The notes under the pieces were generated by a model. That model ran no database searches, was not told the DNA's origin, and saw only the letters and a program-made list of their open reading frames with translations. A DNA stretch of 60,000 bases from Liolophura sinensis. Taxonomy: Eukaryota > Mollusca > Polyplacophora > Chitonida > Chitonidae. The stretch spans positions 9,185,501 through 9,245,500 of the forward strand of contig NC_088303.1 of assembly GCF_032854445.1 (NCBI RefSeq). The letters run 5' to 3'. The position numbers and the translations under genes were made by a program. The number at the start of each line of letters is the position of its first letter. The first letter of the stretch is position 1. Shown here piece by piece: positions 1-10,418 of this stretch.

Positions 1-239
1 CAAATGTGGCGCACCTACTGCGTAACAAAATATATCCTGGTAGATCATGATCAATATATCTGTCTATAACACAGTTTTGCCAAATGTATCAGAGCTTAAT
101 GTGCATATACATATTATTTGTGAAAGTGTGATCCCCCCACACCCTACCACTTACCCCCCGTAAAATAACACTGGACTGGATGAGCCAATGAAGTAAAGTA
201 AATGTAACGTGTGTCAAGTTTGCTGTTGCATATACAAAG

Positions 240-253
240 CCCCCCCCCCCCCC
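240..253. repeat. poly-C tract
   Basis: Near-pure run of C interrupted only at its right edge, directly before the minisatellite region. It is a simple low-complexity tract with no coding meaning. Confidence 0.9.
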
Positions 254-258
254 TCCAT

Positions 259-657
259 GATATCTGGTGAGTTTGTACAAGAAGACACGGTATACGTATA
301 CGCACACATACCCAATGGCCTCGCGTCGTCAAAGATGTCGGGTGAGGTTTGTGCAAGAAGACACTGTATACGCACACATACCTAATGATTGCTCGTCGTC
401 ATACATGACTGGTGAGGATTGTTCGTCATCACGGATGTCTGGTGAGGTTTGTTCGTCATCATAGATGTCTGGTGAGGTTTGTTCGTCATCACAGATATTT
501 GATGAGGTTTGTTCGTCATCATAGATGTCTGGTGAGGTTTGTTCGTCACCACAGATGCCCGGTGAGGATTGTTCGTCATCACAGATGTCTGGTTTGTTTG
601 TCATTATAGATGTCTGGTGAGGTCTGTTCGTCATCACAGATGTCTGGTGAGGTTTGT
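259..657. repeat. 30-bp minisatellite (TTCGTCATCACAGATGTCTG core)
   Basis: From about 383 a 30-bp unit with core TTCGTCATCACAGATGTCTG repeats about nine times with substitutions and one shortened unit. The left part (259-399) shows an older, longer unit of about 75 bp containing AAGAAGACACTGTATACGC twice. Because 30 is a multiple of three, all frames stay open, which explains the overlapping ORFs on both strands here. No start context or splice signal supports a protein. Confidence 0.9.
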
Positions 658-660
658 ACA

Positions 661-1146
661 AAGTGTGAGATTAATTCCACCAGAAGATCAAAATGATTGC
701 AATAAAATAAAAACACAATTTCAAGTAATGACATGCTCTAGGTAACTGATATTCATAAAACATTCCGACTTACATGAGATGTTGTATGTCTTATAGGCCG
801 AGTATGGCAATAATTGAGCAAGAACACTTGAGAAAAATACACTTTCAAAAGGTTTGCTGAACAATGATGCAAATATTTCCTGCCATGGATGCTGTGTATG
901 CAAAATTGGACAATGATTGTGCCAGTATAGATTGGGGGCTGGACAAAATCTGAACATTAACCAACCGTACATACGGACACAGAAGATGCTATATCCACTC
1001 CCTCCACAACCTTGGTGGGTGGATACTAATATAGGTAAGATGTCGGTCGTGCCTAACAAGGGAGGCCTCTGTCATAAATTTGCAACTTTTCACGGGGTCA
1101 GAAAATGACTTTATGGGTAAGTAACCGATTTTATGCATGTAATCCC
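661..1146. other. intergenic, no gene recognised
   Basis: AT-rich spacer between the minisatellite and a SINE. Short ORFs on both strands overlap each other and resemble no family I recognise. Confidence 0.5.
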
Positions 1147-1387
1147 GAGGTGGTTAGCACGCCAGCGCGGCGCAATGACCCAGGAACCTCTCACCAATGC
1201 AGTCGCTGTGAGTTCAAGTCCAGTTCATGCTGGCTTCCTCTCCGGCCGTACATAAGAAGGTCTGCCAGGAAACCTTCGGGGTTTCCCCCGGGCTCTGCCC
1301 AGTTTTCTCATACCATAATGCTTGCCGCGGTCGTATAAGTGAAATATTCTTGAGTACGGCGTAACACACCGATCAAATAAATACATT
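1147..1387 (+). repeat. tRNA-derived SINE, nearly full length
   Basis: The order is a tRNA-like head with A-box-like GGTTAGCACGCC and B-box-like GAGTTCAAGTCC, the middle block CTGGCTTCCTCTCCGGCCGT, the block GGTTTCCCCCGGGCTCTGCCC, and the family tail ATTCTTGAGTACGGCGTAA followed by CACCGATCAAATAAATA. About 15 more or less complete relatives occur in this window, so this is a reference copy. Flanking target-site duplications were not resolved. Confidence 0.88.
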
Positions 1388-1699
1388 AAAATATATACAT
1401 GCAATCTGTAACAAGCAGAAACAGCGTAGTCACGATACACTAAACTCTGACCTGCAGTATGTTACATTCAAGTGCACTAGACCTAAATACGTGAAGATAA
1501 GGCCTTTTTATAGTAGGACTGTTAGTATATATATATATATAGGATTTACATACTATAAAAGCTGGCGAAGTTCATCGACAGGGTCTGCTTGCGTTTAATT
1601 AAAAGGAATTTGATTGTGAATGAATCTGATTTGGATCTCTCAGTCGGAATATCCACATGGTCTTTCCGCCGACCTCTTTTATTTTGTATTCTAAGCCAC

Positions 1700-2180
1700 T
1701 CTTCTTTTGTATCGTCTTTTCGTCCTTTCTTCTATACTGTCTTATGCATAGTCCTTTCTTCTATACCGTCCTTATATTTTATCGTCAAATATGTTCCCGT
1801 ACTTATTTTCATATCGTTTTAGGCTACATGCGTTATTTTATACCATTATGTGTAGGCTTATATCCACAGTCCTTATTTTGTACGATGATGTATATCTTTT
1901 TTCGCATTTGTCGTCCTTTTTGTTATCTAATCCCATGTAAGCCATTTCTATACCGTCGTATGTATCGTCCTTTCTTCTATACCGTCGTATGTATCGTCAC
2001 TTCTTCTATACCGTCTTATGTATCGTCCTTTCTTCTATACCGTCTTATGTATCGTCCTATATTTTATCGTCAAATATGTTGCCGTCCTTATTCTTATATA
2101 ATTTTATGCTACATGCCTTATTTTATACCATCATGTGTAGGTTGATATCTACAGCCCTTATTTTATACCATCAAACATAT
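1700..2180. repeat. degenerate 29-bp tandem repeat with 110-bp duplicated blocks
   Basis: Between about 1955 and 2062 a 29-bp unit containing CTTTCTTCTATACCGTC and TATGTATCGTC is repeated about four times. The flanking blocks at about 1777-1886 and 2069-2178 are also copies of each other, spaced about 292 bp (both read ATTTTATCGTCAAATATGTT, then TTATTTTATACCAT and TGTGTAGG). The long ORFs here are by-products of the repeat. Confidence 0.8.
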
Positions 2181-2385
2181 TTGCCGTCCTCGTGTAAACT
2201 ATGCCATCATCCATATCTACTGTTCTGTACAATGTATTTCATTGTATAGGTTGACAGTTTTGCTTGGCCTATCCTTCCACGTGGCCTACTTCATTTCATT
2301 TCACGTGTTGGGAGATCTAATAATGATAATAATAATAATACTCATACTGGCCCGGAGCATTTCTTCAACTTTAATTAGCCAGACC

Positions 2386-2430
2386 TCCCCCCCCCCCCCC
2401 CCGCCCCCCCCCCCCCCCCCCCCCCCCGCC
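2386..2430. repeat. poly-C tract
   Basis: About 45 bp of C broken by two G residues. It is preceded at about 2320-2340 by a short AAT microsatellite. Confidence 0.95.
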
Positions 2431-2584
2431 ATCATAGCTGTTTACTTGTGTACAGCATACCGTACTCAGTTGATCATGACAGAGAACGCCCCTCTGTATC
2501 AGACTAACACTAGTCTACAGATACTGCTGGTTTTAACACAACAAAAGCGATTGCAATGTTCTGTATGTATAGAGTAGCCCAAAA

Positions 2585-2761
2585 GCTAAGCTGGCTGTTC
2601 CTAGCGTAACGTCCAGCGTAACGTCCAGACTTTCACGAGGACAGTTTCACTAAAAAACGGCTCGAACCCAACCCCGAACCCGTTTTTTTTTCAGTGAAAC
2701 TGTCCCCGTGAAAGTCTGTGTGACCTAAGTGAGGCGTTATGGTAGGAACGTTCAGCTTAGC
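2585..2761. mobile_element. 177-bp foldback (MITE-like) element
   Basis: The two halves are inverted copies. The outer arm GCTAAGCTGGCTGTTCCTA pairs with TAGGAACGTTCAGCTTAGC. An inner arm of about 25 bp, CCAGACTTTCACGAGGACAG, pairs with its inverse near 2700-2720, and a T/A-rich loop lies between. Most of the element can fold into one hairpin. It has no ORF and would depend on another element's transposase. The family is not recognised. Confidence 0.75.
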
Positions 2762-3844
2762 CTTGTGCTAGTTTAGAGGTACGTAATATGGGCTTTACCT
2801 AGCTGATCGGGGTACGTTTCTTGCTTCAATCTCGCTTGTCGGCTGTGATGTAGCCTGCATGTGTAACACGTTCTATTGGCGCCTGAATGATCTAACGGTA
2901 ATTCTGTGCATCCCGTCGACCTTTGTAGATTGTGAGCCCGACTTCACAGTGACCTAATTCATGGGCGAACATATCATCTCCCTGGCCTTTGGCCCCATAC
3001 GCCGCATATACGTACAAAACACGTGACTGTGTCAGTTTTAATCTGTCGTATGTCATTATCGGTAAGGAAATGTCTTATGCTCACCACCGAGGGGGTGCAT
3101 TTATTTCGTCATCGATCCATGAGTAAATATCTGGTAGTTAATTGGTCACACGTGATCGGTGCACACAACGGAATTAAAGCGACCACGGGTATTGTGACTT
3201 TATACAGAAAGCTCAATTTGAGCGGCTTCCAGGCAATTCAACAAACTTTCATCTCACGGTTAGTACGAAGGCGCATCTTATATAAGACAAGACGCACTTT
3301 GAATATAAACTGTGTAAAATGTTGCAGGATAGTGTATAGACCTGCAAGCAGTAACATCACGTACAATGAAGTTCTATTATTGCACTTACTGGTACCCTAA
3401 ATGAACGTAAAATTCGTCCTTGAATAACTTGCCCATTTTTCCTGATTTTGAGAGTACTATTGATTTTAGAAAGGTGTTTTGGGGTTTACTAGGAACTTAA
3501 TATGATATTCTGCGGGAAAATTTTACGTTTCAGCAGCAAAAATAGTATATTATGACATTTGTTTGATTATCTAAAAATGCTCTTTTGTGGGCGAAATGTT
3601 AGGTGATTTAGGGTAATTCGCAATACAAGGTGACGAATAAGGGCAGTATAACCCAGTGAGACAGAATCCTGACCAAGTCAGACAGAGGGTAATAAAGCAC
3701 CATTTATGGACATAACCATTTCCGCAGTGTATATGCGGCATTAGGACGTATATGTACTAGCTATCATTCAAACTCAGTCTAGCAGAATCGTACCAAAGTC
3801 AAGAAGAACCCTTCTCACACGGACATATACACTCTCCACAATTT
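2762..3844. other. intergenic, no gene recognised
   Basis: An open frame at 3023-3400 on the plus strand shows no family motif and has no convincing start or splice context. I see nothing else beyond AT-rich spacer. Confidence 0.4.
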
Positions 3845-4080
3845 CTTTATTTATTTGATTGGTGTTTTACGCCGGACGGCGGTCAGCATTATGGTGAGAG
3901 GAACCAAGCAGAGCCCGGGGGAAACCCACGACCATTCGCAGGTTGCTGCAGGCCTTCTCATGTACGGCTGGAGAGGAAGCCAGCATGAGCTGGACTTAAA
4001 CTCACAACGACCGCATTGGTGAGAGGCTCCTGGGTCATTACGCGGCGCTAGCGCGCTAACAATCTGAGCCACCACTCTCC
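3845..4080 (-). repeat. tRNA-derived SINE, internal deletion
   Basis: Reverse-oriented member of the family at 1147-1387. It opens with the T-rich reverse tail (TTTATTTGATTGGTGTTTTACGCC), but the ACTCAAGAATATTTCACTTATA block is missing, so the tail joins directly to CGGCGGTCAGCATTATGG. The tRNA-like head, ending GCGCGCTAACAATCTGAGCC, is present at the right. Confidence 0.88.
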
Positions 4081-5009
4081 ACAATATAACAACACATTGT
4101 AAAACGTGGATAGGGGACAGCTAAATTGTAATCCTATAACAACGTATTGTGGTCAAATGGTTTCTGATGACCGCTCAAGCCCACTGCTAAGAACCGTACA
4201 GTGTGAAGAACCACACAGTGTGAAGAACCAAACAGCTTTATTCCTGAACAGGTACATGAGGTAACCCATGGTGAGCACTTAAGAGCTCTTTATTAAACGG
4301 CCCTTAGTCATGCAGAGCCTGAAGCTTATCGGTCATGTAGATCTGAGAGCCTCAGGCTAATCTGATCACAGTCCCAGAAACACTAGCGTGTTGCAATGAG
4401 TTCACTATATGTCTAGTCATGCAGTTATTTGATAATGCAGGATACCTAGCAATAGTATCGTTTGTTCTGCACTTTCTTGGCACAGAATAGAATAAGGTAT
4501 TAACAGCAGGGTATATTTCGAAGATAGCCGACACAGAGTGAACTCTTTACTGCTCATTTTGATTAAGTCTTGTGATGCGTGACGAGTCACGGAGGCTTTT
4601 ACATATTCCAACAATAAATCCCCGGGTTCGCCTCAGTGTTGACCTGAGTCTTGCAGGACCCCACACCCAAGAGACAGAGGCACGAAGACAACTCGGTCGG
4701 AAAACGTGGATGTTATAGTCTATTTTATTAAAATTTACTTTCTCCTTTTAAACACATTTCAAATCTATTATAACCCTTAAGATATAAAAATCCATTTAGA
4801 ACAGGACGTAATAAATTGTACTGTTGATTCTTGGAGTTACACAAAGAGACTGGGCTTTCCCAACCGGCCACTGATCTCTTTGACCACGTGATGGATTGTA
4901 CTCCACAGGACATAAAAGAGCGTTGATAAATCCGTTAAACCACGCACTGCTTAGTTAAGCCGATTAATATTTTGATAAAGACAAACACATCTTTGATAAC
5001 ATTTAAAGA
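4081..5009. other. intergenic, no gene recognised
   Basis: Spacer with the direct repeat CACAGTGTGAAGAACC at about 4198-4228. No gene was recognised in the short ORFs. Confidence 0.4.
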
Positions 5010-5930
5010 TTATTCTATTACCCTTCGATTCCTTTTTATTACATACAACGCACTGGGCGGGTCTATTGTCGTTGTATGGTGGATAGAGGTTGTTGTTTAC
5101 ACTGAATGAAGCAGACGGCAAATATAAACAAAGAAACAAAATGGCGATTTTTTTCTGTCGAAGCGAACGTTTATTTTAAAGAAAAAAAGTATCAAGTTAC
5201 AGATGTTTTTAAGCCCATAGGGACGTTTGAATGCTACACATTAAGAGATAGTAATGGTTTCACGATTTTTTTTTTTACATACGGACCTGATAATTCTTCC
5301 TGCGAGTCTTTCTTTCAGCGGCCTCTCATAAACGTCCCAGTTGACCACAAACCATGGTATGGCAATCAACCAGTGGGTCATAAAGCGATCGGATCCATGA
5401 TGTCTGATATTTCCCTTGATGCAAAACTTAGCCGCCGGTACATAAATCACTGCGTCCGGGCTACGACAGCCACAGTTCTTGCTGATGCCGCGGTTTCTGT
5501 GATGGACGTTATGTCTGTGACAGGCCACCGCAATGAATCCAGTGTAAGGAGTTATGTCACCAAATCGCCCGTTTTAAAACGCCGTGAAATCAGCACTATC
5601 CTGCACGCTTCAAGTGTGTTATCAGAAAATGCTGAAAGTGAAAATGCCGTTGAGTGAAAATACTCCCATGTCAGTCACGCCACACCCAGTGGAAATGCCC
5701 GACGCTGTCGACTGTAATATTACACGTAACAGTGGCAGTACCATCCAAATGGCAAAAAGTTTTGGAGGGTTGTTCAACATATGCAACGATAAATAACAAC
5801 ACAGTTCACATCAACTTCACATCCTCTGGATAGCAGACTGGCTACAGATCCTCGTTTTCAACTTCCAATCCTTGTTTGATGTTTATCAGTGTTGAACTGT
5901 TGTTTTTCCCCTACAATGTTCAGTCCGTTT
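5010..5930 (+). mobile_element. Crypton-like recombinase element, copy 1
   Basis: This is the extent over which the sequence can be matched to copy 2 at 9384-10418. Homology begins at TTCTATTACCCTTCGATTCC and ends after TTTGATGTTTATC and an AATGTTCAGTCC block. No terminal inverted repeats are visible, as expected for tyrosine-recombinase (Crypton-type) elements. Relative to copy 2 it lacks an approximately 75-bp segment after CAACGCACTG. Confidence 0.65.
5106..5657 (+). pseudogene. Crypton-like / DUF3504 tyrosine recombinase C-terminal domain
   Basis: The 183-aa frame carries a catalytic-domain signature of the DUF3504 (Crypton-derived) tyrosine recombinases also found in ZMYM2 and QRICH1. 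It shows a PWYGNQPVG block at residues 83-91, NHCVRATTATVL at 114-125 (His115 and Arg118 of the H-x-x-R motif), GHRNESSVRSY at 140-150 (His141 and the candidate nucleophile Tyr150). Such enzymes cut and rejoin DNA through a Tyr-DNA intermediate. The N-terminal catalytic Arg region and DNA-binding part are missing. The initiator ATG shared with copy 2 (ATGGCGATTTTT) is out of frame here because of a longer T run, so this start is only the first open ATG. After the stop the homology continues in another frame to about 5795. Probably a dead copy. Confidence 0.75.
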
Positions 5931-6237
5931 AAGTACCACTGAAGCTGATCAAGACATTCTACTGTCGCTGGATTCTATGTTTCAATTCTGTAGCGGTTAC
6001 TTTTAAAATGAAAGCAGTGCTGACCTAGTTATCGCCGACGTCAGAGAAAGCACCTCGGCTTAAACACGGCGTTTCAATAGTTTTACTGTATTTTCTAAAA
6101 GAAAAGCATCCCTTGCACGGGAGAAAGACGAAGGAGTAAAATTCTTCAGGTGTAATAAATGCAGAGAAAAAAAAATTATATCACAAGATTTAATTTATTC
6201 TAATCGTTGTGGGTGAGATGCCGTCTTCTTATTTCCG

Positions 6238-6328
6238 TAAAATTCTGGCCGCCGTCATATATAAGTGAAATATTCTTGAGTACGGGTTAAACACCAATCA
6301 AATAAATAAATAAGTAAATAAATATTTG
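6238..6328 (+). repeat. SINE 3' fragment
   Basis: Only the 3' part of the common SINE: CTGGCCGCCGTCATA, then AAGTGAAATATTCTTGAGTA, CACCAATCAAATAAATAAAT and an AAAT-type tail. Confidence 0.85.
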
Positions 6329-7906
6329 TTATTTAGAAACTGCTGACTAAACGCCAAAATGAACGACAAAAAATGTATTTGGTAAGATGAATGTGGTTTG
6401 GACCGAGACGGTATGGCACTGTCTGACGTAATTTGTGATACCGTCGGTGAATATTAAACTCCTTGAAAATCAACTGATTTTTCTGGTGGTCTGTAAATGA
6501 TACAGACATGCCCCACAACACTTTGTGAAATGGCCCTTCGGCTACACGTGAACGAATCTGAAAACGATGTCTTATGCAGTAGCTCTGTGTTATCATAAAT
6601 CACTTCGTGGAGTGAATGGGTAAACGCTAGGTCACAGTTTTGTTGGCGCAACCTGATAGCAACGTGTATGAGTAGATAAAATTGCCAACATATCTGTGTC
6701 GACACATCCAGCCATTTTGCAGTATTGTCATTTTGTTCTACATGTTATTCGGTGAAATCTCATTAAAATAATAATGTATGATACTTTCTGGAAAGCTTGA
6801 GTATTCTGCTTTCTATTGAAATATGTTTTAGCCAGGTGCTGTCTTGTCCTTTAACATGTAAAATTCGTGGGATGTTTGGATGTACTGATGCACTCGGTCT
6901 GTATACATGTACTTCTTTGTTTACAATCATATTTATTTAAGTTGAGATATGGTAGGCTAGCTGAAGTTCGTAAATGTATATATCGACATGTCTTACCTGT
7001 GAGCAAGGCGAGTCAATATTACAATGTCCTTTGGTAATATATTTGGCTGTTCATTGTCCTTTAGTAATATATTTTGGCTTTTTAGTCAGTATTACCTGTA
7101 AGAACCGGAAATATCCGAACACCACATCTGCAGCTCCTAATCTTTTTATACAGAAGATTTCCGAGATTAAAGTTTAACCATTGAGTCAGTTGCTTTCTTT
7201 TTATGCCACAAATCCGTTCATCCGTTTAAAAACAGATTACATATAGTCATCAATTTCTAACCAGACAACCAATCAGGCGTAAGCATTTCGTGCAACACCT
7301 CCCTCTCAGACAAAAACTCAGATCAGTTTTCATTAACTGCGCTGACTAGGTCTGCTAAACACCATAAAATATTTATTCGTTCACTCTAAAGAAAAACCAG
7401 TAACAGTAAACGTCTTTGATAGTATTTACGGAATGATACAAAGCGACGAGACGTGTCACGTTGCATACATAAAGGAAACTGAACAAACAGTTAGCTCACC
7501 ATAAAAAAATCATTGTGGATGTATTAGTTCGGCTGTGTTTGACACTGGAAACTGGTCTTACACTGCCATCTCAGGATGTGTTTATTATCGACAAGGAGAC
7601 ACTATGTTTTGAACGTTACTTTTAAATCAAATTGAAAAACCTTCCTTCAAGAGAATATATGGGATGAGATTTAAACTTTCTAATTGAATTGGAGTTGTTG
7701 GGTGAGATTTTAGTCATCGGCAACACTTATTCTGATATGTGTGAAGTCGTTTGATAATCAATGTCTCATAAATAATAGGCACAGACTTCCTGTAGTGCTT
7801 ACTTGTTGATATCTTACCTCAGTGTCATTCGTGAATATTAATGAATTGGCTGACTCTGGCTATCCATTGGTGTCAGAGAATGGGCTGACTAAGGCCACGG
7901 TCGATT
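6329..7906. other. intergenic, no gene recognised
   Basis: AT-rich spacer. A short local duplication (GTCCTTTGGTAATATATTT, then GTCCTTTAGTAATATATTT) lies at about 7025-7075. ORFs of 60-87 aa show no family features. Confidence 0.4.
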
Positions 7907-7907
7907 A

Positions 7908-8217
7908 ATCTGAAGCTGTAACAGAGTCTGACATATTCTGGCTCAGTGACCTTGACCTCAGGCCACAACTTAACGATATGGAGCTGTGAAGTAGCCCGAA
8001 ACATTTTGGCCCAGTACTCTAAACCTAAGGCCACTGCTGAACCATCTCGAGCTGTAACGGAGCCCGAAACATTTTGGCTCAGTACTCTAAACCTAAGGCC
8101 ACTGCTGAACCATCTAGAGCTGTAACGGAACCTGGAACGTTTTGGCCCAGAACTCTGAACCTAAAGAAACTGCTGATCCATCTAGAGCTGTATCGGAGCC
8201 TGGATCATCTGGCCAAG
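7908..8217. repeat. 68-bp tandem repeat, about 4.5 units
   Basis: The unit contains GAGCTGTAACGGAGCCCGAA, CATTTTGGCTCAGTACTCTA and CCTAAGGCCACTGCTGAACC. The two central units (about 8015-8150) are nearly identical. The outer ones are more diverged, the usual pattern for an ageing minisatellite. Confidence 0.85.
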
Positions 8218-8632
8218 TAGGTCTTCAAGTGAACATTTGTGAATATAAGTGAATAGTTCCCTCAGCAAGTGACGACCTCTGTTGTAGGTTACATGTGCAC
8301 ATTTAATTTTTCGAATTATGTATTTAGCAAAGGACAGCTTGCTACTAGATGTGAAATCATTTCCCTGTCGCTCAGGTCGATTGTCTGTGAAGGGCTTCCA
8401 CGGCATACGATTGAAGTTATGTAACAGGTGTAGCTGATGAAATGGGGCAAGCTAAAATATTCGTTACTAACCTACTGTAGCCTGCTGTATGCTGTAAAAT
8501 GGATTGGATAATATTCTACTGTTGGCATTTGAAACAAGTATTGTGTTACGAATTATACAATGAATTTTTAATTACGTTTTTTAATAGACATTTATTATAA
8601 GCTAAACTAGTAAAAATATTCCCTCTTTTTCA
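8218..8632. other. intergenic, no gene recognised
   Basis: AT-rich spacer with no repeat or coding signal that I can support. Confidence 0.4.
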
Positions 8633-8811
8633 ATGCCCTGGCCGTACGTGGGAAAGTCTTGCAGCAACGTGCGGATAGTCGTGGGTTTTCCCAGGGCTCT
8701 GCCCTTTTTGCTCCCACCGTAATGCTGGCCGCCGTCGTATAAATAAAATATTCTGCGTACGGCATAAAACACCAATGAAAAAAAAAATTAAATAAATAAA
8801 TAAATAAATAT
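8633..8811 (+). repeat. SINE, 5'-truncated
   Basis: Starts in the CTGGCCGTACGTGGGAA block and runs through GTCGTGGGTTTTCCCAGGGC to the tail GCGTACGGCATAAAACACCA with an A-rich, then AAAT tail. The tRNA-like head is absent. Confidence 0.87.
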
Positions 8812-9383
8812 TTTCATTGTAATTGTACGATATGCTGTTAGCTGAGGAAAACTGCGTTGAGTGATCATTTGAAGAATACTGTATATAATCAGTATAGATT
8901 TGCATTAAACTGATCTAACATATAGCAACACTCTGTTTATGTATGACAATGAACAATTATGTATGAAGAAATAAAAAAAATTCTTGTGTTAATTCCTCCA
9001 TTATCTTTTTAAGCGCTAAAAAACATACAATTATGGGGATGGACCTCGTTACTCTATTTGACTCATGTTTTGCAAAGTAGCCATATTATCACGGGATCAA
9101 TGCAGTCAATGCGTTAGACGCCATGAAATATTATAATGAATGCAGAGTTTCTCTGAACTTCTGTTCATTTGGATTTCATTTTATCGATTTATGAAAATCT
9201 GATTGCATGAACCAGCATGATACTTCGTTATAGCTTAACACTCCCTAACTAGACACCAAATATGTGGAAATGATTTTGGTTCGCGTAACCATATTTTTAT
9301 TATGAAGGGAATTCCCGGACGAAAACGCCTTCAAATAGCAAAATCTGCTTTTGACTCTACTTTTGTTGTTTGATTAAACTAAA
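8812..9383. other. intergenic, no gene recognised
   Basis: AT-rich spacer between a SINE and the second Crypton-like copy. No feature supported. Confidence 0.4.
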
Positions 9384-10418
9384 ATTCTATTACCCTTCGA
9401 TTCCTTTTTATTACATACAACGCACTGCTTGGCTCTATGCCAAGTGCACATTATCTCGGTCGTTAGATACTCCTAATCACGAGACAGAAGCCTTTGACTT
9501 CTGGACGGGTCTATTGTAGTTCTATGGGTGGGTAGAGGTTGTTCTTTACATTGAATAAAGCAGACGACAAATATAAACAAAGAAACAAAATGGCGATTTT
9601 TTCTGTCGGAGCGAACGTTTATTTTAAAGAAGAAAAGTATCAGGTTACAGATAATTTAAAGCCCATAGGATCGTTTGAACGCTACACAAAAGAGATAATA
9701 ATGGTTTTACGAAAATTTTTTTTTTTTTTACATACGGACCTGATAATTCTTCCTCCGAGTCTTTCTTTCAGCGGCCTCTCCTAAACGTCCCAGCTGACCA
9801 CAAACCATGGTATGGCAATCAACCAATGGGTGACAAAACGATCGGATCCATGATGTCTGATATTTCCCTTGATGCAAAACTTAGCCGCCGGTACACAAAT
9901 CACTGCGTCCGGGCTACGACAGCCACAGTTCTTGCTGATGCCGGGGTTTCTGTGATGGACGTTATGTCTGTGACAGCTAGGCCACCACAATGAATCCAAT
10001 GTACGGAGTTATGTCACCAAACCGTCCGTTTCAAAACGCCGTGGAATCAGCATTATCCTGCATGCTTCAAGTGTGTTATCAGAAAATGCTGAAAGTGAAA
10101 ATGCCGTTGAGTGAAAATACTCCCATGTCAGTCACGCCACTCCCAGTGCAAATGCCCGATGCTGTCGAATGTAATGTTACACGTAACAGTGGCAATACCA
10201 TCCAAATGGCAAAATCCCAGTTTTCAGTCACGCCTCAAAGATTTGGAGGGCTGTTCAACAATGCTACAATAAATAACAGCAGAGTTCACATCAACTTCAC
10301 ATCCTCTGGATAGCAGACTGGCTGCAGATCGTCCATTTCAACTCCCAATCCTTGTTTGATGTTTATCCAAGTTAAACTGTTGGTTTTTTTTTATCCAAAA
10401 TGTTCAGTCCATTCACTC
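9384..10418 (+). mobile_element. Crypton-like recombinase element, copy 2
   Basis: Second copy of the element at 5010-5930, in the same orientation about 4.4 kb downstream, with long stretches that look nearly identical by eye. It has an extra segment of about 75 bp (9427-9503) not present in copy 1 and lacks copy 1's small deletion near the 3' end. Confidence 0.65.
9590..10313 (+). pseudogene. Crypton-like / DUF3504 recombinase, frameshifted
   Basis: Starts at ATGGCGATTTTTTCTGTCGG, the likely ancestral initiator. A frame shift lies in the T-rich run around 9710-9735. The catalytic block reading NHCVRATTATVLADAG is intact in another frame, and a 4-bp insertion (CTAG) at about 9977 then disrupts the segment that encodes the G-H-x-N motif. 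The last part, 9990-10313, encodes a C-terminal tail ending in FNNATINNSRVHINFTSSG. That ending type is common in DUF3504 proteins, so the family tail is better preserved here than in copy 1. Not expected to make a working enzyme. Confidence 0.72.

Noticed and set aside
89-661. Overlapping ORFs of 60-110 aa on both strands with regular peptide repeats
   Set aside because: The 30-bp unit keeps every frame open. No start or splice context, so a by-product of the minisatellite.
1657-2249. Hydrophobic 162-aa and 86-aa ORFs that look membrane-like
   Set aside because: They run through the 29-bp T-rich repeat, and the hydrophobicity comes from its T content.
3023-3400. 125-aa ORF
   Set aside because: No recognisable motif, no conserved copy, and it starts without supporting context.
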